In this document: positions 20,764 through 31,529 of the stretch, piece after piece
Layout: the number at the start of each line of letters is the position of its first letter
Position numbering within the stretch: position 1 is the first letter of the stretch
DNA from: Clostridiaceae bacterium
GTDB taxonomy: Bacteria; Bacillota; Clostridia; Acetivibrionales; Acetivibrionaceae
Length of the DNA: 64,000 nt
Assembly: GCA_012519925.1 (NCBI GenBank)
Contig: JAAYPF010000019.1
Location: forward strand, 1 to 64,000
Direction of reading: 5' to 3'
The notes under the pieces: generated by a model
The model's input: only the letters and a program-made list of their open reading frames with translations
Told to the model about the DNA's origin: nothing
The model's database searches: none
Translations under genes and position numbers: made by a program

Positions 20764-20899
20764 TTATCCTCACTACACCTCTAAAATATCTTATAATACT
20801 ATAATAACACAACCCGCCCAGCAATTGAATATCTCCCGATTCACAACCCTTGAATTTTTTCTTTGCTTATATTAATATTCAAAGGAAAGGTGATGGGTC

Positions 20900-21913
20900 A
20901 TGATAATAAAACATATTGTTGAAAGTACCGATAACGGCAAAGTCGTAAAATATATACTAAAAAACAGAATGGAGATTTCCGAGAGATTAATAAAAAAACT
21001 CAAATATCAAAGCAAAATACACCTTAACCAAAAACCCGTTTTTGTCAATGCAATAGTTACAGAAGGGGATGTTATTGAGGTGGATATTGAATATAATGAA
21101 GAGGTGGAGGATTTGCTTCCTCAAGATATTCCTATAGATATTATCTATGAGGATGATTGCCTAATTGCCATAAACAAAGTATCCGATATTGTTGTCCACC
21201 CTACATGTCTTCATCTTGACGGAACTCTTGCTAATGCTGTCGCCTATCACATGACAAAAAAAGGCATAATTAAAAAAATACGACCAGTTATTAGGCTCGA
21301 TAGAAATACCTCTGGCATAATAATATTTGCCAAAAACTCTTTTACTCAAGAATTTCTCATCCGTCAAATGAATAACAATACTTTTCTAAAAGAATACATA
21401 GGTATCGTAAATGGCAAGGTAAAAAGTACAAAGGGTACTATTAATCTTCCCATAGAACGTAAAGACGGAAGCATAATGTTAAGGCAGGTTTCGCCTTCCG
21501 GAGACAAATCGGTGACACATTTTGAAACACTAGAAATCCTAAAACAATTTTCTTTTCTAAAGTTCCGTTTAGAAACTGGAAGAACACATCAAATAAGGGT
21601 TCACTGTCAAGCTATCGGACATCCCCTATTAGGAGATACCCTATATCCCTACTTGCCTGTTTCACAGCCTCTAAATATTAGAAATCTTATTGAAGAGGAT
21701 AAAGTAATATACGAGATAGGTAATGATATTTCCACCAATCCATCTACTATTACCCAATGTACAAATTATTCTCAATTAACTGATATAATTGAAAGACAGG
21801 CACTTCATTCCTATCGAGTAGAATTTATTCATCCAATAACCAAGAAAACTATACAACTAATTGCACCAATTCCAAAAGACATTAATTATGCTCTGGAAAT
21901 ATTGAGAAAATAA
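20900..21913 (+). CDS. RluA-family pseudouridine synthase
   Basis: IRPVIRLDRNTSGIIIFAKN, LETGRTHQIRVH. Confidence 0.93.
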   Translation: MIIKHIVESTDNGKVVKYILKNRMEISERLIKKLKYQSKIHLNQKPVFVNAIVTEGDVIEVDIEYNEEVEDLLPQDIPIDIIYEDDCLIAINKVSDIVVHPTCLHLDGTLANAVAYHMTKKGIIKKIRPVIRLDRNTSGIIIFAKNSFTQEFLIRQMNNNTFLKEYIGIVNGKVKSTKGTINLPIERKDGSIMLRQVSPSGDKSVTHFETLEILKQFSFLKFRLETGRTHQIRVHCQAIGHPLLGDTLYPYLPVSQPLNIRNLIEEDKVIYEIGNDISTNPSTITQCTNYSQLTDIIERQALHSYRVEFIHPITKKTIQLIAPIPKDINYALEILRK

Positions 21914-22057
21914 TCGCCCACTTATTTACATCTTTTAACATTGGTGTTATTATAATATTTGTTTTCCAACATATCCAAGGCCACAAAAGCGCCCTGATAA
22001 GGATGTGTAAACATATCCGAAACTTCAACTATAACAATAAAATGGAGGGAGTCTTAA

Positions 22058-22642
22058 GTGGAAATTCTCAAAGACAAATACACTATAACTGAACTAAGCA
22101 ACCGGTTAGGAGTAACCGACCATGCTTTAAGGTATTATGAAAAAGAGTTTAATATGCACGTTCCAAAGGACAGCAGAGGCAGACGCTATTATACACCTGA
22201 GTATGCTAATATCATGTTTCAGATTAAGAGTATGAGGGATGATGGTCTTGAAATTAAGGCTATTAAGAAAATTCTCCAGTCTGAAAATATCATAAATGAA
22301 CCTCCGCCTGTTGTGAAGGATAATGCTTTTAATATTCTAACTCCTGTTAACTCAAACGAAAATGTGTTAGACTTCAAGATTTTTTTTAATGAATTTGGAG
22401 AAAAACTCACGAAAACCTTTTCAACAGAAATAACCACTGCTAAAGAGCAGATAAACAAAGAGATCACTCAAACTAAGCTAGAACTCGGAGCTTGTATGGA
22501 TAATAATTTAAGAAAAATCGAATGTAAATTGGATAAACATTTCGAGAATATAGATCACTCTTTGGGATTATGGCGTGAAAAAAATAAAGGAGGCTTTTTC
22601 AGCCGCCTTTCAAGGGCAATGTCAAGAAAAAAATCAATTTAA
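22058..22642 (+). CDS. MerR-type HTH regulator
   Basis: YTITELSNRLGVTDHALRYYEKEFN. Confidence 0.85.
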   Translation: MEILKDKYTITELSNRLGVTDHALRYYEKEFNMHVPKDSRGRRYYTPEYANIMFQIKSMRDDGLEIKAIKKILQSENIINEPPPVVKDNAFNILTPVNSNENVLDFKIFFNEFGEKLTKTFSTEITTAKEQINKEITQTKLELGACMDNNLRKIECKLDKHFENIDHSLGLWREKNKGGFFSRLSRAMSRKKSI

Positions 22643-22644
22643 TT

Positions 22645-22683
22645 CACCTAATTTAGGGAGCGTAATGCCCCCTAAATTAGGTG
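22645..22683. terminator. Bidirectional hairpin CACCTAATTTAGGG/CCCTAAATTAGGTG
   Basis: 14-bp perfect inverted repeat between convergent genes. Confidence 0.75.
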
Positions 22684-22705
22684 GTTTATTGAGAATTATC
22701 TTGTT

Positions 22706-23104
22706 TTAATCCACTGGAAATCCTAGCTTCTTCATGACCTTAATGAGTTTTTGAGTATTTATAGGTTTAGAAGCGTACGCTTGACATCCTGTTTCAAAAG
22801 AATCGAATACATTTTTCACATCATTAAGAGCAGTAGTCATAATTATCTTAACCATATTCTTTTCATCAATTCCCTTCTCCTGCTCTAACTTCCGAATTGT
22901 TTCTAAAACCTTTATTCCGTCCATCTTAGGCATCATAATATCAAGGCACACAAGATCATAGGGTATTCCTTCTTCATGTGCTAAGGAAAATGCTTCTATA
23001 GTCTCTGCCCCGTCAATAGTCATATCACATTCTCCATAACTAGATAAAAACTTGGACAAAAACTTCCTACTGGCAAAATCGTCTTCTGCAATAAGTATTC
23101 TCAT
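22706..23104 (-). CDS. Single-domain response regulator
   Basis: ILIAEDD, DLVCLDIMMPKMDG, KPI. Confidence 0.9.
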   Translation of the reverse strand: MRILIAEDDFASRKFLSKFLSSYGECDMTIDGAETIEAFSLAHEEGIPYDLVCLDIMMPKMDGIKVLETIRKLEQEKGIDEKNMVKIIMTTALNDVKNVFDSFETGCQAYASKPINTQKLIKVMKKLGFPVD

Positions 23105-23228
23105 TTTTTACACCTCTCTAGTTATAAATTTCACTTTTGGTAATTCTAACAACAACTGGTTAATATGTATCTTAAGAAACTCAAGTTTTGTTAGGCTTGG
23201 GCTATTATCTACTAATGATTCTGCCCCC

Positions 23229-23275
23229 TTACGTTTTTGCCTCTTTCTCTTCGTTCGAAAGAAGCGTAAGTATGT
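23229..23275 (-). repeat. Diverged third copy of the 17.5-kb element, spanning the kinase stop codon
   Basis: Minus strand CTTACGCTTCTTTCGAACGAAGAGAAAGAGGCAAAAACGTAAGGGG versus ACGTCTCTTGGAACGGAGTGAAAGAGACAAAAGTGAAGGGG. Confidence 0.6.
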
Positions 23276-26200
23276 TAAAAAGGCTTTCAACTTTTTCAAT
23301 ATTATTTCTTCTTGCCATAAGCTGTATTTTAAAAGCCAAACTCTTTACTTTGTCATTTTCCTTTCGTATAGCAATATCTTTAATCAAGGAGGCTGCCTTT
23401 TCTATTAACACCATATTTTTAGTTTGAATTGCCTTGTGTAAATTGTCCATATACTTACTATAATTATTTTTACTTTCCTCCTCTAAACCTCCTTCCGCAC
23501 TTTTATCAGCTTGTCCATAAGTATTAATTTCATAAATATCAACTTTGTCTGATTTTTGCTCTAAATCTCCAATATAGTATTCCTCGTTTAGTTTTTCTCC
23601 ATCTTTATTATTTTTAATTGAAAGCAATACTGTAAATGTAAAAACACTCCCTTTGTTCTTTTCGCTTTCAACATAAATTTCTCCACCCATCATTTCAACA
23701 AGCTGCTTAGTAATAGCAAGTCCTAATCCTGTACCACCATATTTTCTTGTTATAGAGCCATCTACTTGGCTAAAGCTTTTAAACAGTCTTTTCATCTCAT
23801 CCTTGCTAATACCTATTCCAGTATCGGATACTTCAAACTTTATCAAAACTTTTTCATCAATCTGCCTAACAACACTTGCTCGAATGTCCACACCACCAAA
23901 ATCAGTAAACTTAACAGCATTAGATATAAGATTGTTCAACACTTGCTGAAGTCTTATAGGATCTCCTGTAACAAACCTAGGTATATCACCCTCTATCTGA
24001 CATTTATACTTAAGGTCTTTTTCCCTGATTTTGAACAAATGTGTCTTAAAAGTATCGTCTAGAAGCTTGTACAAATCAAATTGTATTGTATCTATAGTCA
24101 TTTTTCCTGCTTCAATTTTCGAATAATCCAAAATATCATTTATAACGCTCAATAACATATCTGCACATGAATTGACAATATTTAAATTTTCCCTTTGATC
24201 TTCCGAAAGTTCAGATTGTAAGGTTAAATTAGTCATTCCTATTATGCCGTTTAAAGGAGTTCTAATCTCATGACTCATATTAGCCAAGAACTCACTTTTT
24301 GATCTGCTTATAGCTTCTGCAGCTTCCTTAGCTATCCTTAGATTCTCTGTAACTTGCCTTTTTTCAGTAACATCAGTACAAACACCTATAAATCCTGCAA
24401 AATCATCCTCTAAATTTGAAAAAGGTCTTCCTTCGTTAACAATCCATCTATATTCACCATCAAATCTTCTTAAGCGAAACTCTATCTCATAAGCTTTATG
24501 CTCTAATAGTGCTTTTCTATAAATGTATTCAAAATGCTCAACATCGTCAGGGTGCATATTTTCAATCCATCCTCCATTTAATTCCTCCTCCATTTTTCTA
24601 CCAGTAAACCTAAGCCAAGTCTTGTTAAAATAGTTAATCACTCCATCCTTTCCCGATCTCCAGATTGACGCAGGAAACTCTTCAAATAAAGTAATATAGA
24701 AATTTCTAGACCAACTTAAAGCCTCCTCAACTCTCTTTTTAGAGGTAATATCTTCTACTAATACAAGTGCACATTCCTCATCATCTATTATTATAGGTAC
24801 AGCATTTATGGATACCCATATGATCTCATTCTTGTCTTCAAGCCTTAAGGGATAGTTAAATTCATGGCGTTGAATTTCAGCCTTATTCACAATAATATTG
24901 TTTATAGCCCTTTGAAATTTACAATTACGGCATTTAGCCCCCATACCACATCCCTTATCACATATATTACCGCAGTCCTCATTATAATCTCTAAAATTTC
25001 CACAACAAATTGCCTCTCCCACTCGTTTGCCAATAATACTTTCTTTTGTTTTTCTTAATATATTTACAAACAAAGTATTTGTCTTTTTAATATATCTATG
25101 TCTGTCCACAATTAACATACCTACTGGTGCAGTATCAAATATAGTTTGGAGTTTTTTCTGCTCATTAGCCAGCTTATCTTCATACTTCTTTCTTTCGGTT
25201 ATGTCTTCAGAAATACCCAACCAGTTTGTAATACTTCCTTCTGTGTTTCTTATAGAAGAAATAGCAGCTAATTGCCATGTTATTTCTCCATTCTTCTTTT
25301 TTAAATTGAATTCTCCATGCCATTCGGTATTTTTCTCGGTATCTATAAAATCAATAATCTCTTTTTTGTTTACAAAGTCTGAAAAAGATTTTTCTTTTGC
25401 TTCTTCTATAGTACAACCGGTTACTTCTAAAAATTTCGGATTTGCATATTCTACTTGCCCTTGTGCATCTGCTACCAATACTAAACTTGGACTTTGCTGT
25501 ACAACCATCGATAGTTTCCTAAGCTCATGCTCATTCTCTTTGATTCTTGTAATATCTCTAAATACTACAACCACTCCAATTATATTATCTTCAGTATCTC
25601 TAATAGGAGCAGAACTTGCAGACACATACATTTCTTTGCCTTTCTTTGAAAGCAAAATAGTGTTTTCTTTAAGCCCTAAAGAATAGCCCTCTGCCATTAC
25701 TCTTTCAAAAGGACTTTGAGCACGGTTTCCTGTGTTTTTATCGAATATATTAAAAACCAAATCTAAAGGCTTACCAATAGCTTCTGTACTACTCCACTGT
25801 GTTATATTAATAGCAGACTTATTTAGCATTTTTATATTTCCATGCTGATCGGTAGTAATAACTCCATCGCCTATACTTTCAAAAGTTATTGCTAAACGTT
25901 CCACTTCTTCTACCAGTTCTCGTTTAAAAGAATCCTGTGCTCTTTTCTTCTTGATAGAAGATAATTCTTTATACACAATTAACCCTAAATAGTCTAAATC
26001 CTCTTTAAAGCAAAAACTGTCAAAGCCTTCTTTTAAAATACTAAAAGCATCAGGATAATTGTCTTTATCCAAAATAGCTATAAACGGAATATTTCCAACA
26101 GCCTCTTTGCAGGATAAAAAAATTTCCTGATAAGAAACCTCAGAACCTACGTCAAATAAAACCATGTCATACTCATTTAGCTCTATAGAGGTTTTAAAAG

Positions 26201-26315
26201 CATAAACATCTATTACACTTTTTATTGAAAACTCAAAATCAGTTTGTTTTAATGCCTTTTCAACTTTATCTGTTAATCCCTCATCCATTCCTACTAACAA
26301 AAGCTTTTTACCCAA
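23229..26315 (-). CDS. Multi-PAS sensor histidine kinase with N-terminal receiver-like domain and degenerate C-terminal helical domain
   Basis: FLANMSHEIRTPLNGIIGM, DTGIGI, YGGTGLGLAI; several PAS/PAC units. Confidence 0.93.
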   Translation of the reverse strand: MGKKLLLVGMDEGLTDKVEKALKQTDFEFSIKSVIDVYAFKTSIELNEYDMVLFDVGSEVSYQEIFLSCKEAVGNIPFIAILDKDNYPDAFSILKEGFDSFCFKEDLDYLGLIVYKELSSIKKKRAQDSFKRELVEEVERLAITFESIGDGVITTDQHGNIKMLNKSAINITQWSSTEAIGKPLDLVFNIFDKNTGNRAQSPFERVMAEGYSLGLKENTILLSKKGKEMYVSASSAPIRDTEDNIIGVVVVFRDITRIKENEHELRKLSMVVQQSPSLVLVADAQGQVEYANPKFLEVTGCTIEEAKEKSFSDFVNKKEIIDFIDTEKNTEWHGEFNLKKKNGEITWQLAAISSIRNTEGSITNWLGISEDITERKKYEDKLANEQKKLQTIFDTAPVGMLIVDRHRYIKKTNTLFVNILRKTKESIIGKRVGEAICCGNFRDYNEDCGNICDKGCGMGAKCRNCKFQRAINNIIVNKAEIQRHEFNYPLRLEDKNEIIWVSINAVPIIIDDEECALVLVEDITSKKRVEEALSWSRNFYITLFEEFPASIWRSGKDGVINYFNKTWLRFTGRKMEEELNGGWIENMHPDDVEHFEYIYRKALLEHKAYEIEFRLRRFDGEYRWIVNEGRPFSNLEDDFAGFIGVCTDVTEKRQVTENLRIAKEAAEAISRSKSEFLANMSHEIRTPLNGIIGMTNLTLQSELSEDQRENLNIVNSCADMLLSVINDILDYSKIEAGKMTIDTIQFDLYKLLDDTFKTHLFKIREKDLKYKCQIEGDIPRFVTGDPIRLQQVLNNLISNAVKFTDFGGVDIRASVVRQIDEKVLIKFEVSDTGIGISKDEMKRLFKSFSQVDGSITRKYGGTGLGLAITKQLVEMMGGEIYVESEKNKGSVFTFTVLLSIKNNKDGEKLNEEYYIGDLEQKSDKVDIYEINTYGQADKSAEGGLEEESKNNYSKYMDNLHKAIQTKNMVLIEKAASLIKDIAIRKENDKVKSLAFKIQLMARRNNIEKVESLFNILTLLSNEEKEAKT

Positions 26316-26339
26316 AATGCCACCTCATCTTCAACTAAT

Positions 26340-27380
26340 CTAAAGCATTGAAAAAACAGTTTGGGTTACAGAATCTAGCGAAACTTGCTTCTCAACTGCA
26401 CCAATATCATAAGCTACTTTCGGCATTCCATATACAACACAAGACTGTTCATCTTGTCCTATAGTGCGGGCACCACTTCGTCTCATAGACAGCAACCCCC
26501 TTGCACCATCTCCTCCCATGCCTGTAAGTATTATACCTATCGCATTTCGCCCTGCTACCTTTGCGACAGACTCAAACAGGACATCTACCGAAGGGCAATG
26601 TCCATTTACCTTTTCTCCTTTAAAGCATTCGACAGAGTAAATACTACCAATCTTTTTAATTCTCATATGAAAATCCCCAGGAGCTATAAGTACTCTTCCA
26701 GGTAGTATTCTATCACCGTTTTGAGCTTCTTTAACCTCCATTAGGCATGAATTATTCAATCTATCAGAGTACATTCTTGTAAAAACCGGTGGCATATGCT
26801 GTACAATAACTGTTCCTGGAATATCCCTCGGCATGGTTTTTAATACACTGTATATAGCTTCCGTTCCTCCTGTTGATGCTCCTATAGCAAGTATCTTCGC
26901 TGTTTCATGCCTTTCATTCATCACGATTTTTTTATTTGCTTTTATCTCAGTCTTCCATTTTCCAACTTTTGCGGTAGATGCGATTTTTATCTTGATAATA
27001 AGCTCATTTATAAACGACTGCAAACCCACTTGACTTCTCATGTTCGGTTTTGTAACAAAATCTACTGCTCCTGCATTCAAAGCGTCAAACACATTGTCGC
27101 TTACAGCACTTACAACTACAACAGGGATCGGATATTGAGGCATTAGTCTCTTCAAAAACTCAATTCCATTCATCTTAGGCATCTCAACATCTAGCGTCAT
27201 AACATCCGGTTCATATTCTAATATTTTGTCCCTCGCACTATATGGGTCATATGCAGTAGCAACAACTTCAATTGCAGAATCCTGAGCAATTCCCTTAGCC
27301 AGTGTTTCTCTAACAAGAAGGGAATCGTCAACTATCAATACTCTAATTTTTCTCCTAAAACTTGTTCTTTTATGCTCCAT
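26340..27380 (-). CDS. cheB: Chemotaxis protein-glutamate methylesterase
   Basis: Receiver domain plus AIGASTGGTEAI and LTGMGGDGARGL. Confidence 0.95.
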   Translation of the reverse strand: MEHKRTSFRRKIRVLIVDDSLLVRETLAKGIAQDSAIEVVATAYDPYSARDKILEYEPDVMTLDVEMPKMNGIEFLKRLMPQYPIPVVVVSAVSDNVFDALNAGAVDFVTKPNMRSQVGLQSFINELIIKIKIASTAKVGKWKTEIKANKKIVMNERHETAKILAIGASTGGTEAIYSVLKTMPRDIPGTVIVQHMPPVFTRMYSDRLNNSCLMEVKEAQNGDRILPGRVLIAPGDFHMRIKKIGSIYSVECFKGEKVNGHCPSVDVLFESVAKVAGRNAIGIILTGMGGDGARGLLSMRRSGARTIGQDEQSCVVYGMPKVAYDIGAVEKQVSLDSVTQTVFSML

Positions 27381-27385
27381 GTCAA

Positions 27386-28204
27386 CTATTCCTTTCTATA
27401 TACTGCTGGCATTACGTATTTGTATTTTGTCTCTTCTCTATTTAAGGATTCTGAATGCCCAATAAAGAGATACCCACCTTGCTCAGTATGCTCATAGAAT
27501 CTATTGACCAGATCTCTTTTTGTATCCGCATCAAAATAGATCATTACGTTTCTGCAAAAAATAACATGAAACTTTTTCTTAAAAGGTAAACTAGTATTCA
27601 TAAGATTAAATACTCTATATATTACTTCTTTTTTTATACTATCTGCAATAACACTATTTTCATTGTCAAACCTAGTAAAATACATATTCCTCCACATCTT
27701 TGGAATACTCTCAATACTTTCATTATTGTAAACACCCAATTTTGCTTTATTAAGCACTTTTGTAGATATATCAGTTGCCAGTATTTTTGTGTCCCAAAGG
27801 ATTTTTTCATTTCCAAAATAATCTGCAATAATCATGGCAAGAGTATAGGGTTCTTCTCCTGATGAACACCCAGCACTCCATACTCTAAGATCTTTAGTGT
27901 CTTTCAATTTATTGTGCCAATATGGAAGTGCATTAGTTTTGAAGTATTGAAAATGCTCCGGTTCCCTCATAAAATACGTATGATTGGTAGTAATCTTACT
28001 AACGAGGGTTTTTACAGCTTCACCGCTTTTGTCTTGCATCACATAATCAATGTACTGCGAAAAACTGCTAAAAGCCTTTTCAATTAATATATTTTGAAGT
28101 CGACCAACAACCAATGCCTTTTTTTTCTCACTCAAGTTTATCCCATAATTTGTCTTTATATAAGCTGAGAGTTTATGAAACTCTTTATCTGTAATAGTTA
28201 GCAT
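27386..28204 (-). CDS. cheR: Chemotaxis protein methyltransferase
   Basis: RVWSAGCSSGEEPYTLAMI, FCRNVMIYFD. Confidence 0.95.
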   Translation of the reverse strand: MLTITDKEFHKLSAYIKTNYGINLSEKKKALVVGRLQNILIEKAFSSFSQYIDYVMQDKSGEAVKTLVSKITTNHTYFMREPEHFQYFKTNALPYWHNKLKDTKDLRVWSAGCSSGEEPYTLAMIIADYFGNEKILWDTKILATDISTKVLNKAKLGVYNNESIESIPKMWRNMYFTRFDNENSVIADSIKKEVIYRVFNLMNTSLPFKKKFHVIFCRNVMIYFDADTKRDLVNRFYEHTEQGGYLFIGHSESLNREETKYKYVMPAVYRKE

Positions 28205-28223
28205 AGCATTCACCAATCTACCT

Positions 28224-28721
28224 TTATTGTGTAATTTTCGCCAAACTATCGCAATCTTCATCACTTAATAGCTTACTACAATCCAACAAAAGTTTTACTT
28301 CATCGCCCACTTTTCCTATTCCTTTAATATACTTGTTACTAAAACCCGTATTTGCATCAGGAGGAGGTACAATATCATTTTCAGTTATTGATGTTACTTC
28401 TGAAACACTATCTACAATAAGCCCTACAGATATATCTTCTATGTCCACGACCACAATGCAGGTCCTGTCATTATATTCTTTAGCTTCCTTTTTAAACCTT
28501 AATCTAACATCCAATACAGGAATTATCTTACCTCTAAGGTTGATTATCCCTTTGATGTAACTTGGAAGTTCAGGAACTTCGGTTATTTTTTGTATGTTTA
28601 TTATTTCAGTTACATATTTTATCTCAATACCATAAAATTCTTTTCCTATTGCAAAGGTCAAGTATCTTCCTTTTTGAGTATCTTCAACAAGTTCTTGTAT
28701 TTCATTAATTACTTCACTCAT
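28224..28721 (-). CDS. cheW: Chemotaxis coupling protein
   Basis: YIKGIINLRGKIIPVLDVRLRF. Confidence 0.95.
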   Translation of the reverse strand: MSEVINEIQELVEDTQKGRYLTFAIGKEFYGIEIKYVTEIINIQKITEVPELPSYIKGIINLRGKIIPVLDVRLRFKKEAKEYNDRTCIVVVDIEDISVGLIVDSVSEVTSITENDIVPPPDANTGFSNKYIKGIGKVGDEVKLLLDCSKLLSDEDCDSLAKITQ

Positions 28722-28779
28722 TTTTTATCCCTCCATTTTTTTATTTACATTATTTCCATTAAGCTATTTCATAAGCAAC

Positions 28780-30921
28780 TTATTGAATTATGTCATCAAT
28801 ATCTAGTATAAGACTTATATCTCCATCACCTAAAAGAGTACATCCAGCTATTGCATTAACCTTCTTAATGTACTTAGGTAATGCTTTCACAACAACCTGT
28901 TGTTCTCCTAAAAGTTCATCGGCAAAAATACACCTTCTTTTTCCTTCGCTTTCAAGCATAATCATAATACCCTCATTAAAATCTGTAACCTCAGTGTCAA
29001 TCCCAAAACGCCTGTGTAACCTTACAACAGGATAACATTCTCCTCTTACCATTATCATTTCATTTCCATTCTCATCTTCGATTACTGCTTCATTCTTTAC
29101 TCTGAAAGACTCTAATATCGCGATAGTTGGAATGGTGTATTTATTGCACCCAACAGCTATAATCATTCCATCTATAATTGCCAAAGTCAGCGGGAATTTT
29201 ATTAAAAATGTCGTTCCCTCACCCGGTATACTATCAATTTGCACCGAACCGCCAACCATTTCAATATTTTTTGTGACTATATCCATCCCCACTCCACGTC
29301 CAGAAAACTCTGTAACATTTTCCTTTGTAGAAAATCCAGGTAAAAAAATAAAGGAATATATCTCACGGTCTGTCAGCTCTGCTTCTGGTTTATGAATAAG
29401 ACCGTTTACTCTCGCTCTTTCTAGAATTTTTTCTCTATTCAAGCCTTTTCCGTCATCTTTTACAATTATCCACACTTCTCCGCCAGCATTTCTTGCTTCT
29501 AAAACCAGTTTTCCCGTTGGATTTTTACCTTTTTCTAGTCGTTCATCCGACCTTTCTATACCGTGGTCTATCGAATTTCTTATTAAATGTATCAAAGGAT
29601 CGGTTATACGTTCTATTATGTTTTTGTCAACTTCTGTTTCTTCGCCGATTATTTCAAGTTCAACCGATTTATCTAGCTTTTTACTCATATCCCTGACTAT
29701 TCTATTCATCTTCTGAAAAGTCATTGACAAGGGTACCATACGTATAGACATTACAATATCCTGAAGTTCACCTGTTATTTTATTAAGCTGCCTTGCTGCC
29801 TTACTAAAGTTATTTAAGGTAAGCCCTTTTAAATCAGGATTTTGAGTAACCATTGCTCCTGAAATAACCAATTCACCCACCAAATCCATAAGCAAATCAA
29901 GCTTTGCTATATTAACACTTATAACGCTCTGTTTTCCTACAGTTTTTAACTGCTCCTTCACATTTTCCAGTGAAGCTTTACCAGATTCAGACTTTTTATC
30001 AAAATCCTTAATTTGCTCTTCATTAATATCATCGAGCACAATATTCTTTTTCTCAGTATTTGACTGTGCTTCCTTTTGTTCAACATCTATCTCTTTATTC
30101 TCAATAAATTCAAACCCTTCTAAATCATCATCGGTTAAGAAAACCTGTAAATCCTTTAAGAGAACAGTATGATAAAGTCTATCCTTAACCTCATCTAATC
30201 CTAAATCAGTTTTAAAAACCACTTTAAATCCTTTATCTCTAATCGTCTGGACACTGTCGCTATTCTCCATAACGTCTTCTGGAACATAACTTATTATCTC
30301 TGCTACACTCTCTAAATCATGAACTACTGAAAAAGCCCTTATATTTTCCATTTCACAGCCATCTTCAAAAAATATAATCGCCTCATATTTGTTTGTCATA
30401 AGCTTTTGAGTATTCTTACTTGAGCTTATATAGTACTTTTGTTCCACATTCTCATGGGACTCTTTAGTCCCTTCCTTTTTTGCTTCATATTTCGCATTAT
30501 CAGATGAAGGGTTTGAATTCTTCAAATGCTGAAGATATTCTAATGCTTTTTCTTTTAACTGTTCTGAATTCCCATCAGGTTCAAGACCACTTTCAATCTT
30601 TGCTGTTTCAGCTTTTATAAAATCTACGCCTTCAAATACTATGTCAATTATTTTCGAAGGTTCAACATTTTCAGGTCTTTCTTCCCTTAAGTAAAAGAAC
30701 AAATCCTCCATTGAATGAGCCAATGTTGATATATTGTCGAATAACATCATTGCTGCAGAACCTTTAATGGTATGCATAATTCTAAAAATTTCATTAATTG
30801 AAGCTTCAAATCCAGCTCCCTTTTCAAAACTTAAGAGTGCCTGCTCCAATTGATCTATTAACTGATAGGTTTCAAATATAAACATCTCAAGCATAGGCTC
30901 ACGGTCCATATTGTCGGTCAA
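28780..30921 (-). CDS. cheA: Chemotaxis histidine kinase
   Basis: MHTIKGSAAMM, LIHLIRNSIDHGIE, GRGVGMDIV. Confidence 0.96.
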   Translation of the reverse strand: MTDNMDREPMLEMFIFETYQLIDQLEQALLSFEKGAGFEASINEIFRIMHTIKGSAAMMLFDNISTLAHSMEDLFFYLREERPENVEPSKIIDIVFEGVDFIKAETAKIESGLEPDGNSEQLKEKALEYLQHLKNSNPSSDNAKYEAKKEGTKESHENVEQKYYISSSKNTQKLMTNKYEAIIFFEDGCEMENIRAFSVVHDLESVAEIISYVPEDVMENSDSVQTIRDKGFKVVFKTDLGLDEVKDRLYHTVLLKDLQVFLTDDDLEGFEFIENKEIDVEQKEAQSNTEKKNIVLDDINEEQIKDFDKKSESGKASLENVKEQLKTVGKQSVISVNIAKLDLLMDLVGELVISGAMVTQNPDLKGLTLNNFSKAARQLNKITGELQDIVMSIRMVPLSMTFQKMNRIVRDMSKKLDKSVELEIIGEETEVDKNIIERITDPLIHLIRNSIDHGIERSDERLEKGKNPTGKLVLEARNAGGEVWIIVKDDGKGLNREKILERARVNGLIHKPEAELTDREIYSFIFLPGFSTKENVTEFSGRGVGMDIVTKNIEMVGGSVQIDSIPGEGTTFLIKFPLTLAIIDGMIIAVGCNKYTIPTIAILESFRVKNEAVIEDENGNEMIMVRGECYPVVRLHRRFGIDTEVTDFNEGIMIMLESEGKRRCIFADELLGEQQVVVKALPKYIKKVNAIAGCTLLGDGDISLILDIDDIIQ

Positions 30922-30966
30922 AACATATCACCTCTATTCAATTATTAGTCTTACATGTGAGAATTA

Positions 30967-31320
30967 TTAGAGCTTTGCCAAAGTTTCAATAACATAATCT
31001 TCCTTAAAGGGTTTTACAATAAATCCTTTTGCTCCGGATATTATAGCTTCTTTTACAAAGCATTCCTGACCCATTGAAGATATCATGATTATTTTTGCAT
31101 TAGGATCATATTCTTTTATCATCTGAACAGCTTTGATTCCGTCACAAATAGGCATAGTTATATCCATTGTAACAATATCCGGGTTCATTTCCTTATACTT
31201 GTTTACAGCGACTAAACCATTTTCTGCTTCACCTACAACCTCGAAACCATTTCTTTCAAGCATCATTCTTAAAGAAGTTCTCATAAATGTTGCATCATCA
31301 GCAACAAGAACTTTTTTCAT
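30967..31320 (-). CDS. cheY: Chemotaxis response regulator
   Basis: KKVLVADDATFMRTSLR, DIVTMDITMPICDG, KPF. Confidence 0.92.
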   Translation of the reverse strand: MKKVLVADDATFMRTSLRMMLERNGFEVVGEAENGLVAVNKYKEMNPDIVTMDITMPICDGIKAVQMIKEYDPNAKIIMISSMGQECFVKEAIISGAKGFIVKPFKEDYVIETLAKL

Positions 31321-31529
31321 ATTTTTCACACTCCAATGCAAAATATATTTTCAATTATTCATCGGTATAAAACAGAATTTTCTAAATAGAAATTTTTTGT
31401 TTGAAGTTTTTAAAAACTTTTATTATACTTATATAAGGTCATTTTCCTATACTATTTACTGATCATTTGTGCTATTTATACAGATATTTCATGAATAGAC
31501 TAAAATAATTACAATAGAGGTATTAATTT

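Noticed and set aside
23108-23299. Minus-strand 63-aa ORF
   Set aside because: Basic low-complexity translation of the repeat element and intergenic DNA, out of frame with the kinase end
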